Below, in pieces: positions 24,483-33,220 of a stretch of 64,000 nt of DNA (positions within the stretch are counted from its first letter, which is position 1; every line of letters begins with the position of its first letter). The stretch is from Paraburkholderia sacchari (GTDB lineage Bacteria > Pseudomonadota > Gammaproteobacteria > Burkholderiales > Burkholderiaceae). A model generated the notes under the pieces. It saw only the letters and a program-made list of their open reading frames with translations. It ran no database searches and was not told the DNA's origin. The translations under genes were made by a program, and so were the position numbers. The stretch lies in the NCBI RefSeq assembly GCF_000785435.2, contig NZ_JTDB02000010.1, positions 62,001 to 126,000 of the forward strand. The letters run 5' to 3'.

Positions 24483-27106
24483 GCGGGCTCTCTTCCATTC
24501 CAATGCTGCTCGATGAATGCGAGCAGCGCTCTCGATTCGAAATTTTCCGCGAGCCCGCGCACACGCAGCACGAATGCCCGGTAGCGTTCGTCGCTTTCCA
24601 GTAGCGCATTGACGTGACGCATGACATCGCGCATCTGCCCTCGCAACGCCAGACGATGCAAAATTTCCATGTCCTCGTGCAAGGGGACGGCCAGCGGCGC
24701 GCCCGCGCCGAACTCGCCCGCAACGGACAGCAAAGGCGTGCGAGCGCGAGGCGCCGGCTCGTGCGCCGCTGCGTCGATATCCTGATTCGCCGTGTCATTC
24801 GCGCCGCACGCCGCACAGGCCGAATGGCCCGGAACCTGCACCGCGAGATCGAACCAGAAGCGGCTGCCTCGACCTGGTTCGCTCTCCACACGAATCTCGC
24901 TGCCCATGAGCCGCACGAGCTGTTGACTGATGGAGAGGCCAAGACCGACGCCCGCGCTGCGCTGCTCGGTATCGCCCGCCTGCTCGAACGGGCTGAACAC
25001 GCGCTCGAGCTGGTCACGCGTGATCCCCACGCCCGTGTCCGCCACCTCGAAGCGCAGGAGGCCGGGACTGATCTGTCTTACCGTGAAGGTGACCTCGCCT
25101 TTGTCCGTGAATTTCACCGCATTCGAAAGCAGGTTCAGCAGCACCTGGCGTAGGCGCTTTTCGTCGACCCGAATCACGGCTGGCAGGCAACGCCCGATCA
25201 CGCGGGTTTGCGTGAGGCCCTTCTCCTTCGCGCGCACATCGACCATATCCGCAAGCATTTCCAGAAATGGCGCGAGCAGCACATCGGCTAGCTGCAGTTC
25301 GGTTCGCCCCGCGCCGATACGCGCAAATTCGAGCAAATCGTTTATCAGCGTCAGCAAATGCGTTCCGCTTTGCTCGATGACCGCGACGTGCGACCTTTGG
25401 CGCGGCGCGAGCGTGTCGTCGTGGCGCAGGACCTGCGCATAGCCGAGGATGCCGTTCAGCGGCGTGCGCAGCTCGTGGCTGATGTTGGCAAGGAATTCAT
25501 CTTTGGCTTGATTGGCGGCCTGCGCCTCGTCTCGCGCCACGCGCACCGTTGCTTCGAGCGCTTTACGCTCGGAAATGTCCTGCAGGACCGCGATCGTATG
25601 GTAGATCTGCTCGCCGGGCTCCCATTGCAGGGCAACACAATCATTGACCCACACGCGCGAGCCGTCGCCCCGAATGAGCAGCTTGTCTTCGGCGTAGTGA
25701 AAGATTTTCTTTTCGAACAGCAGTTCGAAGCGCGAGACGCTGGCAGGCAAATACGATGCGTCCGTGACGTCCTTGAAGGTCATGTCGAGCAATGCATCAC
25801 GCGCGTAGCCGACGATCTCGCAGTAGCGTTGATTCACGCGCAGAAAACGCCCGTCCGAATCGCAGTGCGCGATGCCGACCGCGGCATTTTCGAACGTGCC
25901 GCGAAAGCGCTCTTCACTGGCGCGCACGGCCTGTTCCGCGCGCTTCAGTGCGGTAATGTCGATCACCGTGCCGCTCAGACAGACAGCCATGCCTCCGGCT
26001 GGACTGCGCGGCGCGCCGCGCGTGAGAACCCATCGGTATGAGCCGTCACGGTGCAACAGGCGATGCTCGATCGCCAGCGCTGCGCCGCTTTTGGCCTCTT
26101 TCCTGAACGCCTCGCGAAAGCGGTCGAGGTCGTCGGGATGAACGAGTCCCATGAACCGCTCGAAGCGGGAAGCGTCGGCATGCTCGCCATAACCAAGCCA
26201 CTCGTGCGTGTTCCAGCCGCGCAGTACCCAGTGGCGCTCGTCTTCGCCATGGAGTTCGAGATCCCATACGCCGACGTTCGAGCCCTGCATGGCCGCGCCG
26301 AGGCGCTCGTTGGTGGCGCGCAGTATCTCCGCTTGCGCCGCGCGCCGCGTTTGCGTCACGTCGCGAATGGCGAGCACCGCGCCGACCACCTGCCCCACGT
26401 CATCGACAATCGGCGTGCCTCGGGCTTCGACCGGAACTTCGCGCCCATGCCTGCCGACCAGCCGCGTCTTGAGCGGCAAGTCAACTGGGGCCTGCCTGCG
26501 CAGAACCGCGGCGCCGATGTCGTCCAGCGGCGCATTCGTGTCCTCGTCGATCAGCGCGAGCACCGCTGCAAGCGGCTGGGCGGCGGCCTCCTCGCTCGAC
26601 CATCCCGTCAACGCCTCGGCCACGGGATTGATCAGCGTGATGCGCGATTCGCAGTCCGTAGCAATCACGCCGTCGCCGATGCTGGCGAGCGTGACCGCAT
26701 AGCGATGCTCGCTGTCGCGCAGCCGGCGCTCCGCGCGATGCTTGTACAGCGCCATTTCCACGACGGTGCGCAACTGCTGGTCTTCGAACGGCTTCAGCAC
26801 GTAGCCGAACGGTTCGGTGACGGTCGCGCGCCGAACCGTCTCTTCGTCCGCGTAGGCGGTGAGAAATACGATGGGCAGGCCGTGCGCTTCGCGCAGCCGC
26901 GTGGCCGTATCGATGCCGTCCAGTTCGCCTTCCAGACGCACGTCCATGAGCACGAGGTCCAGCGGCGCCTGCGCCGCCACGGCGATCGCGTCCTCGCCGC
27001 TCGCGACACTGCCCGCGATGACATGCCCGCATCGCACCAGTTGCTGAGCGATATCGCGTGCCACCACACGATCGTCTTCCACGATGAGTATGCGCGCGGA
27101 TGCCAT
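24479..27106 (-). CDS. REC-PAS(x3)-histidine kinase (875 aa)
   Basis: Soluble hybrid sensor kinase. The receiver domain comes first (ARILIVEDD; phosphoacceptor Asp55 in LVLMDVRLEG; VLKPFEDQQL), then three PAS/PAC modules (YAVTLASIGDGVIATDCESR; a middle one around HEWLGYGEHADASRF; RGTFENAAVGIAHCDSDGRF). HisKA follows with NISHELRTPLNGILGYAQVL, and HATPase_c with LLNLLSNAVKFTDKG and SAGVGLGLSISQQLV. A ~100-residue C-terminal helical extension follows. The start at 27106 (MASARILIVEDD) is 19 bp after the upstream stop; the open frame runs further upstream without similarity. The stop overlaps the next gene by ATGA. Confidence 0.92.
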   Translation of the reverse strand: MASARILIVEDDRVVARDIAQQLVRCGHVIAGSVASGEDAIAVAAQAPLDLVLMDVRLEGELDGIDTATRLREAHGLPIVFLTAYADEETVRRATVTEPFGYVLKPFEDQQLRTVVEMALYKHRAERRLRDSEHRYAVTLASIGDGVIATDCESRITLINPVAEALTGWSSEEAAAQPLAAVLALIDEDTNAPLDDIGAAVLRRQAPVDLPLKTRLVGRHGREVPVEARGTPIVDDVGQVVGAVLAIRDVTQTRRAAQAEILRATNERLGAAMQGSNVGVWDLELHGEDERHWVLRGWNTHEWLGYGEHADASRFERFMGLVHPDDLDRFREAFRKEAKSGAALAIEHRLLHRDGSYRWVLTRGAPRSPAGGMAVCLSGTVIDITALKRAEQAVRASEERFRGTFENAAVGIAHCDSDGRFLRVNQRYCEIVGYARDALLDMTFKDVTDASYLPASVSRFELLFEKKIFHYAEDKLLIRGDGSRVWVNDCVALQWEPGEQIYHTIAVLQDISERKALEATVRVARDEAQAANQAKDEFLANISHELRTPLNGILGYAQVLRHDDTLAPRQRSHVAVIEQSGTHLLTLINDLLEFARIGAGRTELQLADVLLAPFLEMLADMVDVRAKEKGLTQTRVIGRCLPAVIRVDEKRLRQVLLNLLSNAVKFTDKGEVTFTVRQISPGLLRFEVADTGVGITRDQLERVFSPFEQAGDTEQRSAGVGLGLSISQQLVRLMGSEIRVESEPGRGSRFWFDLAVQVPGHSACAACGANDTANQDIDAAAHEPAPRARTPLLSVAGEFGAGAPLAVPLHEDMEILHRLALRGQMRDVMRHVNALLESDERYRAFVLRVRGLAENFESRALLAFIEQHWNGREPA

Positions 27107-27125
27107 GACGAAGCCCGTTGAGTCC

Positions 27126-30100
27126 TTAGAGTGTGAAGTGAATGACAAAGCTCGTCCCCGCACCGTTGTCCCGTCGGACCGTGGCATGCAGTTGGTGAGC
27201 CAGGTCGGAAACGAGTTGCAGGCCGAGTGAGTCCGCCTCTTCGACGCAGAAATCGGCCGGCAATCCAATGCCGTCGTCGGACACGCTCAGCCTGCACCGG
27301 CGTTCGTCGTCCGACATCAGCTCGACCCGCAGATTCCCGTGCCGCCCCTGCGGAAACGCATGTTTGAGCGCGTTCGAAACAAGTTCGTTCACGATCATGC
27401 CGCAAGCCACCGCCCGATTCATGTCGAGTTGCACGTCGTCCACCAGCACGTCGAGGGACACGTTCAGTTGGCTCAATTCATAAACGCGGGAAAGATGCGC
27501 GCACAGGTTGCGGATGTGAGACGCCATGTCGATGCGCGCGAAATTCCCCGCTCGATACAGATTCTCGTGAACCATCGCCATCGAGCGCACGCGGTTTCGG
27601 CTGTCGAGGAAGCGTTCCGCCGTCGACTTGTCTTCGGCGCGCGCCGCCTGGAGATTGAGCAGGCTACTGATCAACTGCAGGTTGTTTTTGACCCGGTGAT
27701 GCACCTCGTGCAGCAAGGCGTCTTTTTCTTCGAGAAGCGCCTCGACCTCTTCGAGACTCGCGTTCTCGATCGATATCGCGGCCTGCGACGCGAGCAGCCT
27801 GAGCACCGCCAGCCGCGAGAGCGTGAACACGCCCGGTGCAAGTTCATTTTCGAGATACAGGGCGCCGATCACCCGGTCCTGCTTGACGAGCGGCAAGGAC
27901 AGCACGGAGCGTGCGGTGCCGCTCATGAAGTATTCGTCGGCGCCGAAGGGGTTCTCCATCGAAGCGTCATCTACCAGCACCGGCTCGTGCGTGCGAAGAC
28001 TATGGTGGAGCATCGCGAGCGGCACGGCGTCGGACGAAGCCGCGCGCCGGCCCACGTTGACCGTGTTGCCCTCGCCCAGCGCGCTGGCGTCCGCCTCGAT
28101 CCAAAGCTGTTCCGCGTGCGGCAGGATCAATAGCGCGCGCCGGGCGCCCGCGTGCTCGAGCACGATCGTCATCAGCGTGTGCATGAGCCGCTCCAGCACG
28201 CGCTCGCTGGAGATCGCCTGCGACGCCTTGACGACCGTCTCCATCGCCATGGGATTCGTCACCGGCCCGCTCGACACGCTCGACGTCTCCTCCGACACGA
28301 GGCCCGGGTGGCGCGCCTCGAGCGCCCGGACTTTCGCCATCGCCCCCCAGTTCAGATAGGCGAGCCGCGCGTTGCGCAGATACACGACGCTGATGGCCGC
28401 GAATCCGCTGTCCGCATAGAACCGGCCCGCGATCTCATTGGCGAGGCCCTCGACATGCAACAGACGTTGCTCGCGTGCCCCGACAACTGCCTGCTCATAG
28501 TGGCGCATCGCTTCGAACTCGCGCTTTTGCACGCGCGCGAGTTCGGCCTCGACCAACGCGAGGCGCGAGGCGAAGTTCGCCGGCGAGTGCTGCGCCCAGC
28601 CGCGCAGTTTCTCTACGTCTTCCGCCAGCGCGGCCTCGTTTTCAGCCTGGTCCGCGGGCGCGAGACTGTCATGCCACTTCAGGCGCGCCAACGCACCGAA
28701 GAAGTGATATTCCGCGAGTTCGAAGTGGCCCGACGTGGTCCACAACAACGGCGCCGCGCGCTTTTGCGCCTCGAGTGCGCCGACCATGTCGCCAGCGAAA
28801 AAGCGCGCCTGCAACTGCCGAATCCAGTACCAGCATGCCGCAATGGCGAGCGCGGGATTGCCTTCCAGATGCCGCTCGAAAGCGGCCTCATCCGCATGGT
28901 CCGCATGGGCAGACCCGAGCCAGGGCGCGAGCCCCCGCAGTCCGCGAATCAGCGACAACTGCGCGTTCATGATGTCGACGATCAGCCCGAACCCCGCGGC
29001 GCGAACGATACGCAAACGCTCGCCCCCTTCGTCTTCGACGTCTGCGAGCGGATGGCCCGCAGCCAGCAGGCTCGTGACGAGACAGCAACTGCTAAAGCCT
29101 ACGTAGGTGAGGTCGCCGCTGTGCGTTGCCGCTTCGAACGCCCGCCGCAATAGCGGCAGCCCCGCGCGCATGGGCTGCGTCCATGGCGTCACGTGATAGG
29201 CGAAACACATGTACACGCGCGCCCGGAACCGTCCCAGCCCGCGCTCGTCCACGAGTGACAGTCCAAGCCTGCCGAACTCGAAACCCGCGCGGTAGTCGCC
29301 AAAAATCGGGCCGGCCACCATGCCGAGGTAGGCGAAACCCAGCGAGGACGCGTCGGTATTGCCATGCCGGATGCTCAGATTCGCCATGCGCGACAACACC
29401 AGACACACCAGGTTCTCGTCCGTGAAGAAAGCCGGCGGAAGCACCGCGGTCAGCACGTTGAGCGTGGCCTCCAGCGTTTCGTCGTGCAGCAGCGGAAGCT
29501 CGATGAGCGAGGCGATCGTTCGTTCTCCGATCTGATCGCGCAGCGCCGCGTACTCCGCCACGGCCGCCGCGCGATCGGGATGCGCAACCCAGTCCATGCC
29601 GACCTCGCGCAGATAGCCGAGACAAATTTCGACCGCGGCCTGCATCTGATCGAGCGCCGTGTGGAGCGTTACGCGAAGAAACGCGACGGCGGCCTTGTGC
29701 GGCACGTTCCTCGCTGCGGCGGCGAGATCGCGCAGGCGTTCCTCGGCCAGCGCGGCGCCGCCCGTGAGAAATTCGCATTCGGCGCGCAGCAGTTCGAACG
29801 AGAACTTCTCGTCGTAGTGCGTGCGCCACGCGTCACTGCCGAGAAGTTCGCTTCCGAGCGTGAGATACGCGAGCGCAGAGCCATAGGCCGCGGAGCCCCT
29901 CGCGCGCCGGCCGGCGCGCAGGTTCAGACCGGCCACGCGCGCACGCACGCCGTAGTCCTCGACCACATGAATCGCCCGGTTGTACTGGTTGACGATCTCG
30001 AAGATATTCAGTTCGACATCCTGACCATCCTCGCTGTCCAGCAGAGTCCCGATGCGCAGGTGCGCAGGTGCGCGATCCGCCTCGGCCAGCAAGGCGTACG

Positions 30101-32153
30101 CGGCTTCCTGAATCCGGTCGTGAACGAACGCGTAGCCATCGGCCCGCCGATACACGACGCCCTGGGCGACCGCTTGAGCAAGCGCTGCGTCGACCGCCTC
30201 GCTCGACTGACCGCTCACGCGTGCGAGAACCGCAGACGAGACACTGGCGCCCAGGCACGCGAAATCCACCAGCACGCTGCGAGTCGCATCGGGCATGCGG
30301 CCAAGCTTGCCGATCATCAGGTCCACGACGCTGTTCGGAAAGCTTCTGCGCGCAATCTGATCCGCGTTGCACGCCCATTCGCGGCGCGCCTTGTCGAACG
30401 TGAGAAAGCCTTCGTCCGCCAGCGCCTGCAGGAATTGCACGGCAAAAAAGGGATTCCCGCCGGTCTTGTCGAACATCACCTGCGCGACTTGCTGCGTGCT
30501 TTGCTTGTTGCCGTGCATCGCATCGCCCACGAGGCGATCAATGTCGTTCACGCCGAGCGGGGCCAGCAAGAGGTCATGAACGCGAACCTGCCCCGCGTGC
30601 ATCGCATCGACGGCCCGCGTGAGCGGGTGCATCGGCCCGACTTCGTTGTCGCGATACGCGCCGATGAGCAGCAGGTCGCCGATGTCCTGACTTTTTCCCA
30701 ACGCCTCGAGTACCGAGATCGTGCCCGCGTCGAGCCACTGGAGATCGTCCAGAAAGAGCACCAGCGGACGCCCGGGAAACGCAAACGCGCCTATGAATCG
30801 CGTGAGCGCCGCGACGAAGCGCGTCTGGGCGTCCTGCGGCGGGAGTTCGGCAACCTGCGGCTGCGGGCCGACCAACTGTTCGAGCGCGGGAATCAGGTCG
30901 ACGATCAGTTGGCCGTGAGACCCCAGCGCGTTTTGAATGCGCTGCCGCCATGCGCCGATCTGCGCTTCGTCTTCGTCGAGAATCTGCTGCACGAGCGCCG
31001 CCATGCACTGCGCAAGCGTTGCGTATGGAATATTCCGCTTGTACTGGTCGAATTTGCCGGAAGCGAACAGGCTGCCCGACCCGGACATCACCTGATGGAA
31101 TTCCTCGACCAGCGACGACTTGCCGATTCCCGAGTAGCCGGACACCAGAACGCATTCCGGCGCGCCGTCGCGCGCGACGCGCTCGAAGGCCGCAACGAGG
31201 GAGCGCAAGTCCGCTTCGCGCCCGTACAAGCGCCCGGGCATCAACAAGCGGCTGTTCGAGTCGGCAGCGCCCAATGCGAACGGCTCGTGCGCGCCGCGCT
31301 CCCATTGCGCGGCGCACAGCCGCAAGTCGTGCGCCGCGCCTCGCGCACTCTGATAGCGGTCTTCCGCGGCTTTTGCGAGCAGTCGATCGACGATGGCGGC
31401 GGCGAAATCGGACACCTGCGGCGCGTATTCCTTGAGCGAGAGCGGCTTTCTCGCGGTATGGCAATGCAGCCACTCTGCGCCCGAGTGGGCCACATACGGG
31501 AACCGGCCAGTGAACATCCAGTAGATCACGACCCCTAGCGAATAAAGGTCGGAACGCGTATCGGGTCGCCGGTTGACCAGTCCCGTGCGCTCGGGCGCGA
31601 CATACGGCAGCGCATGCGCGAAGAGGAGCGGCTGAGGGATGTCGCTGCCTGCGGCGTCGGCATCGGCATCGGCATCGGAAGACAGGCCGAAGCCGGTGAG
31701 CGCTACCGCGCCGGTTTTTGCGTTGACGAGCAGATTGGCGGGCCGGATGTCGTGATGGATGAGCCCGCGCGCATGCAATGCATCGAGCGCGGCCGCCGCG
31801 TTCGACGCGATCGCAAGCACCTGGCCGTGCGACATGAGGTGCGGCTGCATGGAAGCGAGATCGCCGCCGCCCGGGTCTTCGAGAAAGAGTATCGTGCGCC
31901 GGCTCTCGCGCAACAGCGCGTGCGGCTGCGTGAAGCGCGGGCTGTCGAGCCGCGTGCGCAGCCCATAGGCGTTTTCCAGCAACGAGAGCGCTTCAGCCGA
32001 AGGCTGGGTGGCCGACGGCCGCACGGCAAGCCGCGTTTTCGCGGCGCCGCGCGTTTTGACGCGCGAGAGCACAAGCATGCCGTCATCCCACAACGTTTGA
32101 ACGACCCGGTCTTCTGGATTCGTGACGGCTGCCGCATGGGTGCGCGGCTTCAT
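27126..32153 (-). CDS. giant Ser/Thr (pseudo)kinase-AAA ATPase-GAF-histidine kinase (1675 aa)
   Basis: Trifunctional signalling protein. Residues ~1-270 are a protein kinase-like domain whose catalytic loop reads HHDIRPAN (133-140) but whose DFG is GFG (154-156), and no clear beta-3 Val-Ala-Ile-Lys motif is seen, so phosphotransfer is doubtful. Next comes an AAA/predicted ATPase domain with Walker A SGYSGIGKSSLVEEF and LVLFLDDLQWLD, a long alpha-helical region, a GAF domain (RVLERLMHTLMTIVLEHAGA; LSLPLVKQDRVIGALYLE), and a HisKA_2-type kinase (VHHRVKNNLQLISSLLNLQA) with an HATPase (CGMIVNELVSNALKHAFP). The start at 32153 lies 13 nt after the response-regulator stop. The architecture is known in proteobacteria and cyanobacteria; inputs are generally unknown. 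Confidence 0.9.
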   Translation of the reverse strand: MKPRTHAAAVTNPEDRVVQTLWDDGMLVLSRVKTRGAAKTRLAVRPSATQPSAEALSLLENAYGLRTRLDSPRFTQPHALLRESRRTILFLEDPGGGDLASMQPHLMSHGQVLAIASNAAAALDALHARGLIHHDIRPANLLVNAKTGAVALTGFGLSSDADADADAAGSDIPQPLLFAHALPYVAPERTGLVNRRPDTRSDLYSLGVVIYWMFTGRFPYVAHSGAEWLHCHTARKPLSLKEYAPQVSDFAAAIVDRLLAKAAEDRYQSARGAAHDLRLCAAQWERGAHEPFALGAADSNSRLLMPGRLYGREADLRSLVAAFERVARDGAPECVLVSGYSGIGKSSLVEEFHQVMSGSGSLFASGKFDQYKRNIPYATLAQCMAALVQQILDEDEAQIGAWRQRIQNALGSHGQLIVDLIPALEQLVGPQPQVAELPPQDAQTRFVAALTRFIGAFAFPGRPLVLFLDDLQWLDAGTISVLEALGKSQDIGDLLLIGAYRDNEVGPMHPLTRAVDAMHAGQVRVHDLLLAPLGVNDIDRLVGDAMHGNKQSTQQVAQVMFDKTGGNPFFAVQFLQALADEGFLTFDKARREWACNADQIARRSFPNSVVDLMIGKLGRMPDATRSVLVDFACLGASVSSAVLARVSGQSSEAVDAALAQAVAQGVVYRRADGYAFVHDRIQEAAYALLAEADRAPAHLRIGTLLDSEDGQDVELNIFEIVNQYNRAIHVVEDYGVRARVAGLNLRAGRRARGSAAYGSALAYLTLGSELLGSDAWRTHYDEKFSFELLRAECEFLTGGAALAEERLRDLAAAARNVPHKAAVAFLRVTLHTALDQMQAAVEICLGYLREVGMDWVAHPDRAAAVAEYAALRDQIGERTIASLIELPLLHDETLEATLNVLTAVLPPAFFTDENLVCLVLSRMANLSIRHGNTDASSLGFAYLGMVAGPIFGDYRAGFEFGRLGLSLVDERGLGRFRARVYMCFAYHVTPWTQPMRAGLPLLRRAFEAATHSGDLTYVGFSSCCLVTSLLAAGHPLADVEDEGGERLRIVRAAGFGLIVDIMNAQLSLIRGLRGLAPWLGSAHADHADEAAFERHLEGNPALAIAACWYWIRQLQARFFAGDMVGALEAQKRAAPLLWTTSGHFELAEYHFFGALARLKWHDSLAPADQAENEAALAEDVEKLRGWAQHSPANFASRLALVEAELARVQKREFEAMRHYEQAVVGAREQRLLHVEGLANEIAGRFYADSGFAAISVVYLRNARLAYLNWGAMAKVRALEARHPGLVSEETSSVSSGPVTNPMAMETVVKASQAISSERVLERLMHTLMTIVLEHAGARRALLILPHAEQLWIEADASALGEGNTVNVGRRAASSDAVPLAMLHHSLRTHEPVLVDDASMENPFGADEYFMSGTARSVLSLPLVKQDRVIGALYLENELAPGVFTLSRLAVLRLLASQAAISIENASLEEVEALLEEKDALLHEVHHRVKNNLQLISSLLNLQAARAEDKSTAERFLDSRNRVRSMAMVHENLYRAGNFARIDMASHIRNLCAHLSRVYELSQLNVSLDVLVDDVQLDMNRAVACGMIVNELVSNALKHAFPQGRHGNLRVELMSDDERRCRLSVSDDGIGLPADFCVEEADSLGLQLVSDLAHQLHATVRRDNGAGTSFVIHFTL

Positions 32154-32166
32154 AGGGGGCTGAATT

Positions 32167-32847
32167 TCATGTGGCGGCCGAAAGCATGTACCCGGAATTT
32201 CGCACGGTGCGCAGAAGCGAACTCTCGAATCCCGCATCGATCTTTTGCCGAAGCTTGCTGACGTGCACGTCGATCACGTTGGTCTGCGGATCGAAGTGAT
32301 ATTCCCAGATATTCTCCAGCAGCATGGTGCGCGTCACGACCTGGTCGGCGTGCCGCATCATGTATTCGAGCAGCTTGAATTCACGCGGCTTCAGTGTGAT
32401 CGCCTTGCCCGCCCGCATGACTCTTCGCGAAAGCAGATCGATGCACAGGTCGCCCACCTTCAGCGTCGTTTCGAGCACGTCGCTCTGCGAGCGGCGCATG
32501 AGCACCTCGAGCCTCGCCAGCACCTCTGCGAACGCGAAGGGCTTGACCACGTAGTCGTCGCCGCCCGCCTTCAGGCCGCGAATGCGCTCGTCCACGGCGT
32601 CGAGCGCGCTCAGGATCAGCACCGGCACCTTGCTGCCGGTTGCCCGCAGCGCCGCGACGATGCCGAGTCCGTCCGCACCGCCCGGCAGCATGCGATCGAG
32701 AATGATGGCGTCGTACGCGCCGCTCATGGCGAGAAACGCGCCGTCCCGCCCGTTGTCGGCGAAGTCGATCACGTGCCCCGCTTCCTCAAGCCCCTTCCTC
32801 AGAAAACCGGCTACCTGCAGATTGTCTTCCACTAACAAGATCTTCAT
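32167..32847 (-). CDS. OmpR/PhoB-family response regulator, first gene of signalling operon (226 aa)
   Basis: Receiver domain (MKILLVEDNLQVAGFLRKGL; phosphoacceptor Asp51 in AIILDRMLPGG; conserved Lys in DYVVKPFAF) followed by an OmpR-type winged-helix output domain (LKPREFKLLEYMMRHADQVVT; TNVIDVHVSKLRQKID; TVRNSGYML). The start at 32847 is chosen to begin at MKILLVEDN; an upstream extension of 22 codons has no similarity. It leads four downstream genes encoding three kinases and an AraC regulator, and is divergent from the ATPase regulator at 33221. It probably receives phosphate from one or more of these kinases. Confidence 0.93.
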   Translation of the reverse strand: MKILLVEDNLQVAGFLRKGLEEAGHVIDFADNGRDGAFLAMSGAYDAIILDRMLPGGADGLGIVAALRATGSKVPVLILSALDAVDERIRGLKAGGDDYVVKPFAFAEVLARLEVLMRRSQSDVLETTLKVGDLCIDLLSRRVMRAGKAITLKPREFKLLEYMMRHADQVVTRTMLLENIWEYHFDPQTNVIDVHVSKLRQKIDAGFESSLLRTVRNSGYMLSAAT

Positions 32848-32988
32848 TCCAGCCACTCGCGGTTCCGGGCAGCCGCCGTGCATAGTCGCGGCGCCGCGCC
32901 GCGCTCCGTGCAAAGCACGATCTTCCTTGCTTGTGCCACCTCACCCCCAATTATCGGTCCAGCGCCGATATTTCGATTTCCGGCGTGT

Positions 32989-33060
32989 CATTAAATTTAG
33001 TTAATGTATCGTTGCGCACCTGGCGCACGCGCTCTGCAAGAGATTAACAAAAGTTAATCT
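32989..33060. promoter_or_regulatory. two tandem ATTAA-N6-TTAAT palindromes in divergent promoter region
   Basis: Within the 373-bp gap between the response regulator (start 32847) and the ATPase regulator (start 33221) are CATTAAATTTAGTTAATG (32989-33006) and AGATTAACAAAAGTTAATCT (33041-33060). Both have arms ATTAA/TTAAT separated by 6 nt, with centres 53 bp apart, about five helical turns. A third copy precedes the paralogous ATPase regulator at 21232. The design and placement fit a cooperative operator for one of the winged-helix proteins (inference). Confidence 0.6.
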
Positions 33061-33220
33061 GCGGATCACAGTGTGGAAAAGACGCGTCGCTTATCATTTC
33101 GATACGGTCCACGCGCAATCAACCTGCTCACCCTGTCGGCGTGCCTTTGGCGAGTGGCATAAGCCGGGCGGGTTGCAGTGCGCCCAGTCCCTTGCCAGAG
33201 CCACGCCGAGCAAACCAGAC

